49,965 bases of DNA from SAR324 cluster bacterium (GTDB lineage Bacteria; SAR324; XYD2-FULL-50-16): positions 1-49,965 of the forward strand of contig JANQLH010000042.1 of assembly GCA_028280735.1 (NCBI GenBank), written 5' to 3'. Positions within the stretch are counted from its first letter, which is position 1; every line of letters begins with the position of its first letter. The translations under genes and the position numbers were made by a program. Of this stretch, positions 11,101 to 19,127 are shown one piece after another. The notes beneath the pieces were generated by a model, which ran no database searches, had not been told where the DNA came from, and was given only the letters and a program-made list of their open reading frames with translations.

Positions 11101-14100
11101 AAACTTGCCGGGCTAAAAAAAGGAGATAAGCTTTTAATTCACTCCGCCTCCGGTGGAGTCGGTCTGGCTGCTATTCAGTTTGCCGGGACAGTGGGTGCCG
11201 AGATTTTCGCTACAGCCGGTAAACCTTTTAAAAGAGAGTACTTAAAATCCCTGGGGCTTCAATATGTTGGTGATTCCCGATCTGTTGATTTTGCAGATGA
11301 CATCATTAAAATTACCGGCGGTGAAGCCATTGATGTTGTTCTCAACTCTCTTACGGGTGAAGCCATCGATAAAAGCCTGTCCTTACTAAAACCCGGGGGG
11401 CATTTCATTGAGCTTGGGAAATCCGATATTCGTAGTACCGAACAGCTTGAACAACTCAACAAAAACATTGCCTATCACCCGGTCGCCCTCGATCAAATTA
11501 CTCGGGAAAGTCCTGTTTTGATTGGTAATATGTTGGCACAACTGGCGGAAGCATTTGAAAACAAAACCTATCTCCCTCTTCCCAAGCAAGTATTTCAAGC
11601 AGAAAAACTGGTCGATGGATTCAGACTAATGCAGCAATCCAATCACATCGGGAAAATTGTTATTTCTTTTCACAACCATCTTGCGAGTTTAAAAAACCGG
11701 GGAGGGGTTACCTTTGCCGATAATTGCACTTATCTGATTACCGGTGGTTTGGGAGGATTAGGATTGCGCGTTGCCCAATGGCTCATCGATAAAGGAGCCA
11801 AACACCTTCTGTTAACCAGTCGCAATGCGCCTGAAGAATCCACACAAAAAGTTATTGACGAGCTGAACAAAAACGGAGCACGGATTAAAGCAGAAACCTG
11901 CGATATCACCGATTTTGAAGGAATGAAGCGGATGATTGATGCTGTCAACGAGTCCGGCTATCCTTTAAAAGGTGTCTGGCATTGTGCCGGTTTACTGGAA
12001 GACGCTATCTTGACAAACCTAAGCTGGCGGCAGTTTCAAAAAACTCTTGCTCCCAAAACAGAAGGGGCCTGGAATCTTCATATACTATCAACTGAACTGG
12101 ACCTGGACTATTTCATCTTATTCTCTTCCATCGCTTCCTTGTTTGGAACACCGGGACAAGGGAATCATGCTGCAGCCAACGCCTTTATGGATTCGCTTGC
12201 CCATTTTCGACAATCCCGAGGATTACCTGCTTTGTCTATCAATTGGGGTGCCTGGTCCGAAATCGGTGCAGCTGCGTTTAAGCAGACAGATTCGTCTTTG
12301 GAATCGCGAGGGGTTGGCTTTATTGACCCGGACCAGGGTATTGAGGCAATGGAAAAAGCACTTCTTTCAAATCAGCGGCAGCTTGCCGTTTTTCCCATAT
12401 CCTGGAAAAAATTTGCCGACACTCTCGGCGGCAAAAAGCTTTCCTCGTTATTTACCCGGCTTATTCAACCTGCTTTCAAGATTACATCTTCCGTTTCTGT
12501 GTCAACCGATACCGACTTTCTGGAGCAAGTCCGCTATGCCTCTCCGAAAGAGCGTTTAGAGCAACTGAAGAATCACCTTTTGAATCGAATCGCTGAAGTC
12601 CTGGGTTGGAAATCACCGCAATCGTTCGACACTTCTGAATCGTTGATCAATCTGGGAATGGATTCGCTGATGGCCGTCGAGTTGAAAAACCTGATCAGTC
12701 AGGATATCGGTGGCATTCCCCTGCCGGATACATTGTTGTTGGATCAACCCAATGTTGATGCCTTGGCGGATTATATTGTCAAAAAGCTGCCAATAACCGA
12801 ATCCAGCGCTTCAATCCATCAAGATCTCACACGAACACCAACCACCGGAGAGCAGGCTTCAGTTTCTCCCCTGGATACTTCCCGGTATGCACTGACTTTG
12901 GCCCAAAAAGGCATCTGGTTTCTCTATAAACTACACCCCACCATGTATGCCTATAATGTAATAGTCGGATTGCGAATAAAATCGGATCTGGATGTACCAA
13001 CCCTTGAAGAGTGTTTCCAGGAATTGATTAGAAGGCATGCGGCGCTAAGAACAGTGATTGAGGATACAGACGATGAACTCGTTCAAAGGGTTATGGAACA
13101 ATTGGATTTAAAAATAAAGGTTCATCATCTTAAGGCTGCTTCTTCAGACGACATGAAAGCCCGGGTTCTAAGCTGCGCCCGCAGACCTTTTGTGTTGGAA
13201 AAGGGACCCCTGGTTCGGGTTGACCTGTTTCAATCAAGCCGGGAAACGATTTTGCTGTTGGTCTTTCATCATATCATCATCGACGGGACTTCATGCAGAA
13301 TCCTTTGGGAAGAGGCAGTCAGGCTGTACGCGGCTCGCAAATCCGATATTCCAACTCAATTGGAGCCGATAAAATACAGCTTCGCCGACTACGTGCAAAA
13401 ACGTAAGGAAATACTGGTTGATCCTGCCAATGACCTGCATTTGCAGTATTGGAAGAAGATGCTAAAGCCTCCGCTGCCGACTCTGGATTTGCCTATTGAC
13501 TATCCACGCCCTGCAAACATTACTTATCATGGAAACAGCCATCCATTTATCATGGATCAGGACCTGGTTAACCGAATCTATACATTTTGCCGGGAAGAGA
13601 ATTGCACATTGAATATGCTTATGCTTGCCGCTTTCGAGATTTTATTGTCTCGGCTTAGCGGACAGGACGACATTGTTATCGGTATTGGAACATCCGGTAG
13701 AAACCATCCCGGTTTTGAGAGGGTTGTCGGATTTTTTATCAACGTCATGGCACTAAGGGGGGATCTCTCAAAGCCGGTTAGATTTAGAGAATTCCTGAAC
13801 CAAACCAAAGAGATGATCATTGAGAGCTTAAAACACCAGGATTATCCCTTCCAGTTATTGGTTGAAAAGCTCAAACTGCCTCGTGATCCGTCCCGCTCGC
13901 TCATCACTCAAGCGGTGTTAAATCTTCAGTCCGATTCCTTGAAACCGTCGAGCGTTAAGCGAAAAGATCCGGAACAGACTGCTCATTTGATCAGTGAAGC
14001 TTATGGGATTGAGGATCAAACAGGTGAATCGGAACTTACACTGGAGATTATTGAACAGGATCGCACATTAAAAGGTGCTTTAAAATACAACTCGGACTTA

Positions 14101-16908
14101 TTCAGACCTGAAACTATTGAACGATGGACAAACAATTTTCTTACTTTACTGGATGCCATTCTGGAGAATCCCGATACAACCATCGACACACTTAATATAT
14201 TGGATGGCGCCGAGCGAAGTGTTTTAGTGAACGAGTTTCAGGGCAAACAGGCAGACTTTCCTCTTCACAAAAGCATCGCCAATTTGTTTGAAGAACAGGT
14301 CAGCAGAACTCCGACGCAGATCGCTTTAATTCATGAGAATAGTCAACTGACTTATAAAGAACTCGATGATCAGGCCAATCAATTGGCTAACGCAATTGTT
14401 GAACAAAAGATTGAGAAACAGGCTGTCATCGGCGTGTACCTGGAAAAATCTCCGGAGTTCATCATCAGTTTGTTGGCCATCTTGAAAACCCGATCTGTCT
14501 TTTTACCGCTGGATACAAGTTACCCGGCTGAACGGATAAAATTTATTCTGGCCGATAGTTCCGCTGAATTGGTGATCAGCAATAAAACCTTAACTGCAGA
14601 CCTATCAGCGGTAGTATTCGAGGGACTGATTCTCGATATCCATTCCCAATTGGATGCCAGCCAATTATCCGAAGCTCAACGAATAATCGGGGAACCCGGG
14701 GATAATAGTTACATCATCTACACATCGGGATCTACAGGGAAGCCAAAAGGTATTCAGGTTCCAAATCGCGGAATAGTTAATGTCGTCCTGGATCATATTA
14801 CAGAATTTGGAATTAACGCCGAAGATCGTTGTTTACAGTTTTGCGCTGTTTCTTTTGATGTTTCGATTCTGGAATATTTTATGCCCCTGTTAGCCGGGGC
14901 TGGACTTGTCCTGGCTTCACCGGAAACCGTCAAGGATGGTCTCAAAATGATTCGATACATTGAAGAACACAATGTCACTATCGCTTCATTTACAGCATCT
15001 TATTTAAAAGCGTTACAACAACATCCGTTACCATCCGTAAGAACCTTGATAGTTGGCGGTGAACCGGCCGACAGGAAGGATGTGCACTTCTACAGCAAAC
15101 ACAAGAATTATTATAATGCTTACGGTCCTTCCGAATCCTCAGTCTGCGCTTCCTACTACAAATGCTCCCCTGCGGAGGCGTTGCGAACCAGAATACCTAT
15201 CGGAAAACCCATTCGCAACGGAGAGATCTATATTCTTGATGAGCATTTAAAGCCCGTTCCTATTGGTGTTCGGGGTGAAATATCTATTGCCGGTCCAGGT
15301 GTATCCAAAGGCTATCTTAATCAAGCGGAATTAACGGAACAGGTTTTTGTTGACCATCCATTCAAACCGGGCAAGAAACTATACAAATCAGGCGATATCG
15401 GCCGATGGCTGCCGGAGGGAGTGATCGAATTCCTTGGTCGCAAGGATGACCAGGTGAAAATTCGCGGACATCGCATTGAAACCAGGGAAATTGAAAATCT
15501 TTTACTGTCCATGCCTGAAATCGCCAACGCAGTCGTTTTGGATGAAAAACATAGTTCCGGTGATATCCAGCTGGTCGCATACATAACGGCAAAAGACTCC
15601 GCCTATGGTCCCACTATTGATCTAATTCGAAAGAGACTGTCCAGACAACTGCCGGACTACATGATTCCGGCTGGTTTTCACGTATTGCAATCATTCCCCA
15701 CCACAACCAGCGGAAAAATCGATCGCAATTCGCTTTCTACAATTGTGAAAAAAGATAAACCGTCTTCCGTTGCTGGCGTGAAGACCGATATTCAGCAAAG
15801 ATTGCTCGAGATCTGGAGAGAGATACTGGGCAGGGCAGAGATAAAAGTGAACGATAACTTTTTTGAGATTGGAGGTGATTCGCTGTTAGCCATCCAGGTC
15901 GTTTCCCGAATTCACAAGGAATTCAACAAAGAGATCCCGATGAGCCTGTTTTTTCAACATCAGTCCATCGAAGATTTATCAGGTTTTATTGGCGATGAGA
16001 TAAAGGATGGTTATGAAACACCTTTGGTCAGCATTCAACCCAAAGGCAGCAAAAGCGCTATTTTTGGTTTTCATGGAGCCGGAGGCAATGTGATGTGTTT
16101 CCAGCCACTGGCTGATCAAATGCCTAAAGACCAACCATTCCATGCCTTACAATCCACCTTGTTTCCCCTGGAAAATCGGACGATTTACGATATGGCCAAC
16201 GAATACTACTTCGAAATCAGGGAGAAACAGAAAAATGGTCCTTACAACCTGGTCGGCTATTGCCTGGGAGGTTGCATTGCCCAGGAGGTTGCTCAACAAT
16301 TCCGCAATGCCGGTGAAGAAGTGCGCCTCATTTTGCTGGACTCCTACCTGTTAAAACGCTGGCAGATTGCTCTCTGGAAAAACTGGACAAAAGCGGTCTT
16401 CAGGATTTTTAAGAAAAAAAATAAGCAAAAGTCCGGAGATTTTCCGCTGAGAGAGAAGTTCCGTTGGAAATTGTTTCAAGATTACGTCAACGGAATAGTA
16501 GAGCTACATGGCAAGAAAGCGTCAATTCCCTATCACAAATATCGCCGCTTGGATTCGGTGGATAGGTACCAACTGGTCACAGCTGAACTAAATCGAAAAG
16601 GTTTGCTGAATTCTCCCATCGAAATGGAAACCTTGGTCAAAGAGTTTAAAGAGTTTGAAGCAAACAATTTAGCACTGCTGCAATACACGCCCCAGCCCTA
16701 TGAGGGCGAAACTCTGCTGATTACCGCTGAAGAGACTTATCACCAACCTGGTATCTACTCCAACGAAGATCACGGATTCGCGACAACCAATTCCCGATTG
16801 GAAATAAAGCAGGTACCCGGGAATCATTTTTCAATATTAACAGAGCCTTATGTTGAGTTCGTGGCAAACATCATTAAGGAAAAACTCGGAAGAAAGAAGG
16901 ATAGCTAA
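5182..16908 (+). CDS. Hybrid type I PKS-NRPS megasynthase (KS-AT-MT-DH-ER-KR-ACP-C-A-PCP-TE)
   Basis: 3908-residue assembly line. After a helical N-terminus (1-30) come KS (32-460: C205, H340, H380); AT (~561-860: S653 in GHSVG, HAFH at 753-756, pointing to malonyl-CoA); methyltransferase (~930-1290, LEIGAGTG at 1105-1112); DH (~1305-1590: H1337, D1506/Q1510, with Asn at the usual Gly of HxxxGxxxxP); a pseudo-KR linker; ER (~1854-2165, SASGGVGLAA); KR (~2180-2360: K2292, S2316, N2333 but H2329 for Tyr); ACP (S2495); condensation (HHIIIDG 2696-2702); adenylation (~3020-3530); PCP (S3567); thioesterase (~3620-3900: C3694 in GYCLGG, D3720, H3882). It should make a C-methylated, reduced acyl chain, join it to one amino acid and release it. 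My alignment to GrsA gives pocket residues D-V-L-S-I-G-A-V-C-K, which I cannot assign. GTG 5182 is chosen because an in-frame stop lies at 5128 and the next Met is inside KS; no clear Shine-Dalgarno is seen. No tailoring, export or PPTase gene adjoins. Confidence 0.95.
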   Translation: MAESKTSDIKKALLAIRELKAKIKQLNSKNPEPIAVIGMGCRFPGGATNPENYWQMLVEETDAIGEVPPERWDINTYYDKNPGLAGKMYTRWGGFLDRIDRFDPQFFGISPREAEGLDPQQRLLLEVAWETMEHSGTNPLILEGSKTGVFIGITASDYAFQQVKSGDEHLIDAYFGTGNALNAAAGRLAYTFGFQGPAMIVDTACSSSLVAIHLACQSLNNRESNLALAGGVNVILAPESTIATSQAKMLSPTGRCKTFDESADGYVRSEGCGLVLLKRLEDAVKDKDSIQGVIKATAVNQDGQSAGFTVPNGVAQQTLIEEALDKANLNPNEIDYIEAHGTGTSLGDPIEINALNRVFGGDREGKQPLLVGSVKTNIGHLESASGIASFIKVLLAIQHEKIPAHLHLKKINPHIPLAAMPISIPQNLTDWPNDSTLHRAGTSSFGFSGTNAHIILEQSPGTTTLDVEQKLPGHLLTLSAPNKSSLKQIAGDLKEYLTRYPNLSASDLCYTSNTGRAHFRHRIGIKGSTTNELEEALASFQAGKKSPGFHLGEPKTDAASKMVFLFTGQGSQYADMGKQLYQNQATFRYWMDECAKHLEPYLEKPLLTVIYGENSHLLNQTAFTQPALFALEYSVFQLWKSWGIHPDAVTGHSVGEFAAACAAGIYTLEDGLRLISARGRLMQSLPAGGGMLAVFAPEQRVSEIIAPYSDNVSLASVNAPQSMVVSGLKTNLEQIQIQCDDQTIKTYPLAVSHAFHSPLMEPILEEFARVAEEVTYHPPITPLISNMTGNVIDTVNADHWKQHVREPVRFYNGMLTLEIMGFQSYLEVGPNPVLAGLGKQCLPKTEARWLVSLRRGFEDWKQLLESLAIMYTDGEDIDWGAVYQGSSGYRKLNIPTYPFRRQRYWKETRPIEIQLVTAAQTFANENLEQVLPHNLEERQKAVDRLCLVYVTNYLASRQLFTQSDVSLTFEQVTTHSGISPRYQQLLASLLNHLVEAGIIDKKNHEFKTRQPLVEQTVDSYLSHAYQLNEDSTPLLDLVKNCGNWLPEVLDGKKDPLTVLFSGGDFKALESLYQSSSFSRYYNGIIGSITTTLNRHLPEATHLRILEIGAGTGSTTASVITELPADKTSYTFTDISDLFLSKARIKFSNYTFINYQCLDIENDPESQGFSKNGYDLVIAANVLHATKNIDETIQQVSSLLAPGGILLLWEITKPSCWFDLTFGLVLQDLEDKELRSESAFLDSEQWKTLLTNHGFSSFASFPTIESDGPVIGQQIILAKASASVPGATPAFQLRKKKKIHSITTSDDGYSLLGNRLYSAYPTFQNQLSLGTHPFLNDHKVFNTIVFPMACYLEMGFQAAKELGLDIPLVMSSFQFSSALALNEEETICDIQTVLTSKTSDQYRIEFYSHFPNTENGSSWQQHATGYLSFKPVFAGQKKGVALDELKARCPEEVDVDSFYRDLDSMGLTYKGQFQSIESLQKGEKEALARINSTHNEQGFIVHPGILDSCFQILGITLANGLRDQSKPGVYMPIFLETFEITGNPGEVAWSYATLKSDSSEELISCLVRLYNGSGEQIGFLDNFKLKKVYRHHFIQLQQPKQEDWFYQIQWQTDVVDDNRLPEKVETAENWLIFTDDVSQIKGLISSLRKLNRQCFVVSLDANFDRESSGDYTIDPLNPDEFHIFVDRLTQSGTLPITGILYFGIRDRITQDFIDTEAVTKSQEIHCAGLLHLIQSLNKVSYKSNPQLFIVTQRSQSIEPFDGTTVLASTLWGLGRNIANEIPGLHSKLIDLDSFEQAWIELLLRELLIDSKQKDDQVAFRKNRRFTGRLEPFKAFSTPPSQDLPELPYSLTIDKPGILENLRFKPANRRTPDSDQVEIEIKATGVNFRDVMIAMDIYPGDNATMGVECSGIVTAIGDSVTSIQVGDKVIAIAAGCYASHVITHIDLVVPKPETMSFEEAATVLNVFLSAVYPLQKLAGLKKGDKLLIHSASGGVGLAAIQFAGTVGAEIFATAGKPFKREYLKSLGLQYVGDSRSVDFADDIIKITGGEAIDVVLNSLTGEAIDKSLSLLKPGGHFIELGKSDIRSTEQLEQLNKNIAYHPVALDQITRESPVLIGNMLAQLAEAFENKTYLPLPKQVFQAEKLVDGFRLMQQSNHIGKIVISFHNHLASLKNRGGVTFADNCTYLITGGLGGLGLRVAQWLIDKGAKHLLLTSRNAPEESTQKVIDELNKNGARIKAETCDITDFEGMKRMIDAVNESGYPLKGVWHCAGLLEDAILTNLSWRQFQKTLAPKTEGAWNLHILSTELDLDYFILFSSIASLFGTPGQGNHAAANAFMDSLAHFRQSRGLPALSINWGAWSEIGAAAFKQTDSSLESRGVGFIDPDQGIEAMEKALLSNQRQLAVFPISWKKFADTLGGKKLSSLFTRLIQPAFKITSSVSVSTDTDFLEQVRYASPKERLEQLKNHLLNRIAEVLGWKSPQSFDTSESLINLGMDSLMAVELKNLISQDIGGIPLPDTLLLDQPNVDALADYIVKKLPITESSASIHQDLTRTPTTGEQASVSPLDTSRYALTLAQKGIWFLYKLHPTMYAYNVIVGLRIKSDLDVPTLEECFQELIRRHAALRTVIEDTDDELVQRVMEQLDLKIKVHHLKAASSDDMKARVLSCARRPFVLEKGPLVRVDLFQSSRETILLLVFHHIIIDGTSCRILWEEAVRLYAARKSDIPTQLEPIKYSFADYVQKRKEILVDPANDLHLQYWKKMLKPPLPTLDLPIDYPRPANITYHGNSHPFIMDQDLVNRIYTFCREENCTLNMLMLAAFEILLSRLSGQDDIVIGIGTSGRNHPGFERVVGFFINVMALRGDLSKPVRFREFLNQTKEMIIESLKHQDYPFQLLVEKLKLPRDPSRSLITQAVLNLQSDSLKPSSVKRKDPEQTAHLISEAYGIEDQTGESELTLEIIEQDRTLKGALKYNSDLFRPETIERWTNNFLTLLDAILENPDTTIDTLNILDGAERSVLVNEFQGKQADFPLHKSIANLFEEQVSRTPTQIALIHENSQLTYKELDDQANQLANAIVEQKIEKQAVIGVYLEKSPEFIISLLAILKTRSVFLPLDTSYPAERIKFILADSSAELVISNKTLTADLSAVVFEGLILDIHSQLDASQLSEAQRIIGEPGDNSYIIYTSGSTGKPKGIQVPNRGIVNVVLDHITEFGINAEDRCLQFCAVSFDVSILEYFMPLLAGAGLVLASPETVKDGLKMIRYIEEHNVTIASFTASYLKALQQHPLPSVRTLIVGGEPADRKDVHFYSKHKNYYNAYGPSESSVCASYYKCSPAEALRTRIPIGKPIRNGEIYILDEHLKPVPIGVRGEISIAGPGVSKGYLNQAELTEQVFVDHPFKPGKKLYKSGDIGRWLPEGVIEFLGRKDDQVKIRGHRIETREIENLLLSMPEIANAVVLDEKHSSGDIQLVAYITAKDSAYGPTIDLIRKRLSRQLPDYMIPAGFHVLQSFPTTTSGKIDRNSLSTIVKKDKPSSVAGVKTDIQQRLLEIWREILGRAEIKVNDNFFEIGGDSLLAIQVVSRIHKEFNKEIPMSLFFQHQSIEDLSGFIGDEIKDGYETPLVSIQPKGSKSAIFGFHGAGGNVMCFQPLADQMPKDQPFHALQSTLFPLENRTIYDMANEYYFEIREKQKNGPYNLVGYCLGGCIAQEVAQQFRNAGEEVRLILLDSYLLKRWQIALWKNWTKAVFRIFKKKNKQKSGDFPLREKFRWKLFQDYVNGIVELHGKKASIPYHKYRRLDSVDRYQLVTAELNRKGLLNSPIEMETLVKEFKEFEANNLALLQYTPQPYEGETLLITAEETYHQPGIYSNEDHGFATTNSRLEIKQVPGNHFSILTEPYVEFVANIIKEKLGRKKDS

Positions 16909-16934
16909 TCTTTAAAAACATTGCCGAACAACCT

Positions 16935-16971
16935 GCAGGGCGGGTGACTCACACCCGACCTGCTTTTTTTT
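16935..16971 (+). terminator. Rho-independent terminator after the PKS-NRPS gene
   Basis: GCAGG and CGGGTG pair with CACCCG and CCTGC around an ACTCA loop, followed by eight T. It lies 26 bases after the stop and separates the synthase from the convergent minus-strand operon. Confidence 0.88.
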
Positions 16972-17101
16972 CAACAAAGCCGCCGATACTTTCAGTAAAT
17001 CCAAATGCTTCATGCCGAAGTCCGAAACGGAACAGGCCTTCACAACCCGCTTTGCTCCAAGGGGAAGATAAAAACCGTTTTTCGGGACAACAAATAACCG
17101 A

Positions 17102-17827
17102 TTACAGATCAACCTTATTATAGCAGATCCGGCTTTGACTTAGTTTGTTCCTGACTAAGAGAACTAAAAAATCTATTGCCACACGGTTGGGATCGGTGAT
17201 CGGTACAAAATATCCCAATTCTTGCGTTAACATCATGCTGACCCTTTCCGCAATCCCAATGAAGCCGGTGCATCCAAGGATAAATGATTGAGAGCCGTCT
17301 TGACTGATGGCTTCACAGCATGCTTCAAAAACCAATTTTGAGACTTTATCCGCATCTTGTAGATCCTGCACAGGACAATTGATGGACCTGATAGATGCAA
17401 AGTTATTCTCCAGCCCGAAGGTTTTAATGTGCTCCAGTTGCATGGCAACAGTGCTGCCTAGAATTGTAATGATCGAGAACTTCTGAGAAAGCATCATGGC
17501 AGTAAAGGCACTAGCTCGAAAGCCACCAATTACCGGTATATCCACAACTTCCCTTGATGCTTCGACACCGCACATATCAAAGTCCGTCACAAATATACCG
17601 TTAAACCCCTCCTCTTCGGTTTTTTTGGCAAGGTTAACCACGGCTAATGCATTTTCTGTTAAATTATACCTATTCTCAATACAGTCGTTTCCCTGGTCTA
17701 TGTTTTTTACATCAACACTAAAGTCATCCGGAATCACCGGTTTCACGGCATCTTTTATTCTTTGGTTAAAAGCGGTCGTGTTGGCCGGGACGATTATTCT
17801 AATCTTGTATGGCTTTTTCGTTTCCAT
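17102..17827 (-). CDS. Asp/Glu/hydantoin racemase family protein
   Basis: 241-residue member of the cofactor-independent racemase superfamily that interconverts stereoisomers with two cysteines. The two expected Cys lie in FDMCGVEASREV and SFILGCTGFIGI, each near the typical small-residue segments (PVIGGFRASAF; ILGCTG). The first half begins IRIIVPANTTAFNQ, as in HyuE-like hydantoin racemases. The ATG at 17827 is preferred because GGAG lies 8 bases upstream; the ATG at 17851, just after the previous stop, is possible. It is the last gene of a minus-strand operon after the DUF917 gene, 25 bases downstream. DUF917 genes often accompany hydantoin-type racemases and hydantoinases, so a role in catabolism of a cyclic ureide or related amino-acid derivative is inferred. 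The substrate is unknown. Confidence 0.8.
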   Translation of the reverse strand: METKKPYKIRIIVPANTTAFNQRIKDAVKPVIPDDFSVDVKNIDQGNDCIENRYNLTENALAVVNLAKKTEEEGFNGIFVTDFDMCGVEASREVVDIPVIGGFRASAFTAMMLSQKFSIITILGSTVAMQLEHIKTFGLENNFASIRSINCPVQDLQDADKVSKLVFEACCEAISQDGSQSFILGCTGFIGIAERVSMMLTQELGYFVPITDPNRVAIDFLVLLVRNKLSQSRICYNKVDL

Positions 17828-17852
17828 TGTTGATTCTCCAATCAGGTTCATA

Positions 17853-19103
17853 TTACCAGATATCCTCAATTTTTTTGTATTTGCCTGCATACCCCAGGTT
17901 TACGAGTGCTTTCTTAAAACTCTTCATGAGTGATCCTTCTTGCTGCCTTGCTTTGAACAAAGGCTGCGCGATTTTGTCTTCCTCGACTTTTCGAAGAGCT
18001 TCGTTTGCTGCAATACCTATTACAGTAACGGTTTTACCTTTAAGCTCTTTCACCAGCTTTCCGTCAGGACCTAACAGGTCACCATTGGAATAAATCTTCT
18101 GTTGATCATCCACAAAATAAGCAATCGAATCAGGTGCCATGGCTATCGGACTGGTGGAAGAGGAATTCCAAGCCAGAAGCGTTTCGTTTTGAAAAATACC
18201 TGTGTATTCTTCAGTGTTCGATTTGTTTGTCAAAACGATTGTCCCGTGGTCAAAACCACCCTCGGTAACCGTTTTGCAACCTTTTTCCTGGAAAGTACCT
18301 TCAAACATTTTGAAAGCCTTTAAATCAAATCGCTCTTTGAGGAATGCAATCATTCCATCGGCATCGTTACCGTCAATCATTTTTCCGGTCTCAAGAGCCC
18401 TGGTTACTGTTCCTCCAATTTGAACGGCTTTTCGTATTTCTTCAGTGTTCATCACCCAGATGGCTAAGCCGGCAATCTGGTTAAATTCGTTTAGGCCGAT
18501 GATCGGACGTGCCAAGTTTTCTATGGCTTCCGCAGCACTCTCCTGGGCTTCTGATCCGTGGCTATCAAATCCGCCAATGTTCAGATCGATGTAATATCCG
18601 CTGCTGTTTGCCAAAACGGTTGGATTAACGGAAATGCCGGCTGCTGCAAATGTCAGCATGGTGAGTTCGGGAACAGCTCTCCCCGCTCCGTCACCATCAA
18701 CGACGGTCAGATTTAGTTTACCGGCTACCAGGCAAGGCACAGACAGACTAAGTGCTCCCGTCTCAACAGGCACCAGGTATTTTAATGTCTTTCCTTCTTG
18801 TTTCAAACTTCTTTGGATGTTTTCAACCGCGTGAACAGCAGCCCTTGGGTATTTAGCATTTTGTAGCGCTTCCGGTGCTCCCATGTAGGCAACAACCACA
18901 CCATAGCTGTTTTCTGTGATTTCATCCTTGGAAACCATGCTAAACGAGGGGGTATCTGAATGTGAATAGTAATCAGATTTTACAAAATGATCGACGAGGT
19001 TCTTGGCGGAAGAGTAAGTGCCACCACCACCACTGGCAAGAAGACAGGCTCCTTTGAGGATGTCTTGCAGGTCTTTCTGGTAATAAATCTGTTGATTTTT
19101 CAT
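17853..19103 (-). CDS. DUF917 family protein (hydantoinase-associated)
   Basis: 416-residue protein of the DUF917 family (Pfam PF06032, as I recall now described as an S-methyl-thiohydantoin desulfurase-type fold). Recognisable segments are LLASGGGGTYSSAKNLV near the N-terminus, VVDGDGAGRAVPELTMLTF in the middle and a C-terminal beta-rich part with APDSIAYFVD. The full-length size argues for an intact gene. Start ATG 19103 has GGAGAG 8 bases upstream. It lies 24 bases after the sigma-54 regulator's stop and 25 bases before the racemase, so the three are probably one transcript. Family members take part in hydrolysis or desulfuration of hydantoin-like rings; which ring is used here cannot be told. 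No signal peptide is seen, so it is cytoplasmic. Confidence 0.85.
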   Translation of the reverse strand: MKNQQIYYQKDLQDILKGACLLASGGGGTYSSAKNLVDHFVKSDYYSHSDTPSFSMVSKDEITENSYGVVVAYMGAPEALQNAKYPRAAVHAVENIQRSLKQEGKTLKYLVPVETGALSLSVPCLVAGKLNLTVVDGDGAGRAVPELTMLTFAAAGISVNPTVLANSSGYYIDLNIGGFDSHGSEAQESAAEAIENLARPIIGLNEFNQIAGLAIWVMNTEEIRKAVQIGGTVTRALETGKMIDGNDADGMIAFLKERFDLKAFKMFEGTFQEKGCKTVTEGGFDHGTIVLTNKSNTEEYTGIFQNETLLAWNSSSTSPIAMAPDSIAYFVDDQQKIYSNGDLLGPDGKLVKELKGKTVTVIGIAANEALRKVEEDKIAQPLFKARQQEGSLMKSFKKALVNLGYAGKYKKIEDIW

Positions 19104-19127
19104 TTTGAATCTCTCCTTTACAGCTGG

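Noticed and set aside
12047-12559. 170-residue ORF inside the KR region of the synthase
   Set aside because: Alternative frame of the megasynthase, no motif.
17496-17933. 145-residue plus-strand ORF opposite the racemase gene
   Set aside because: Runs antisense to a clear gene; Ser/Phe/Pro-rich shadow translation.
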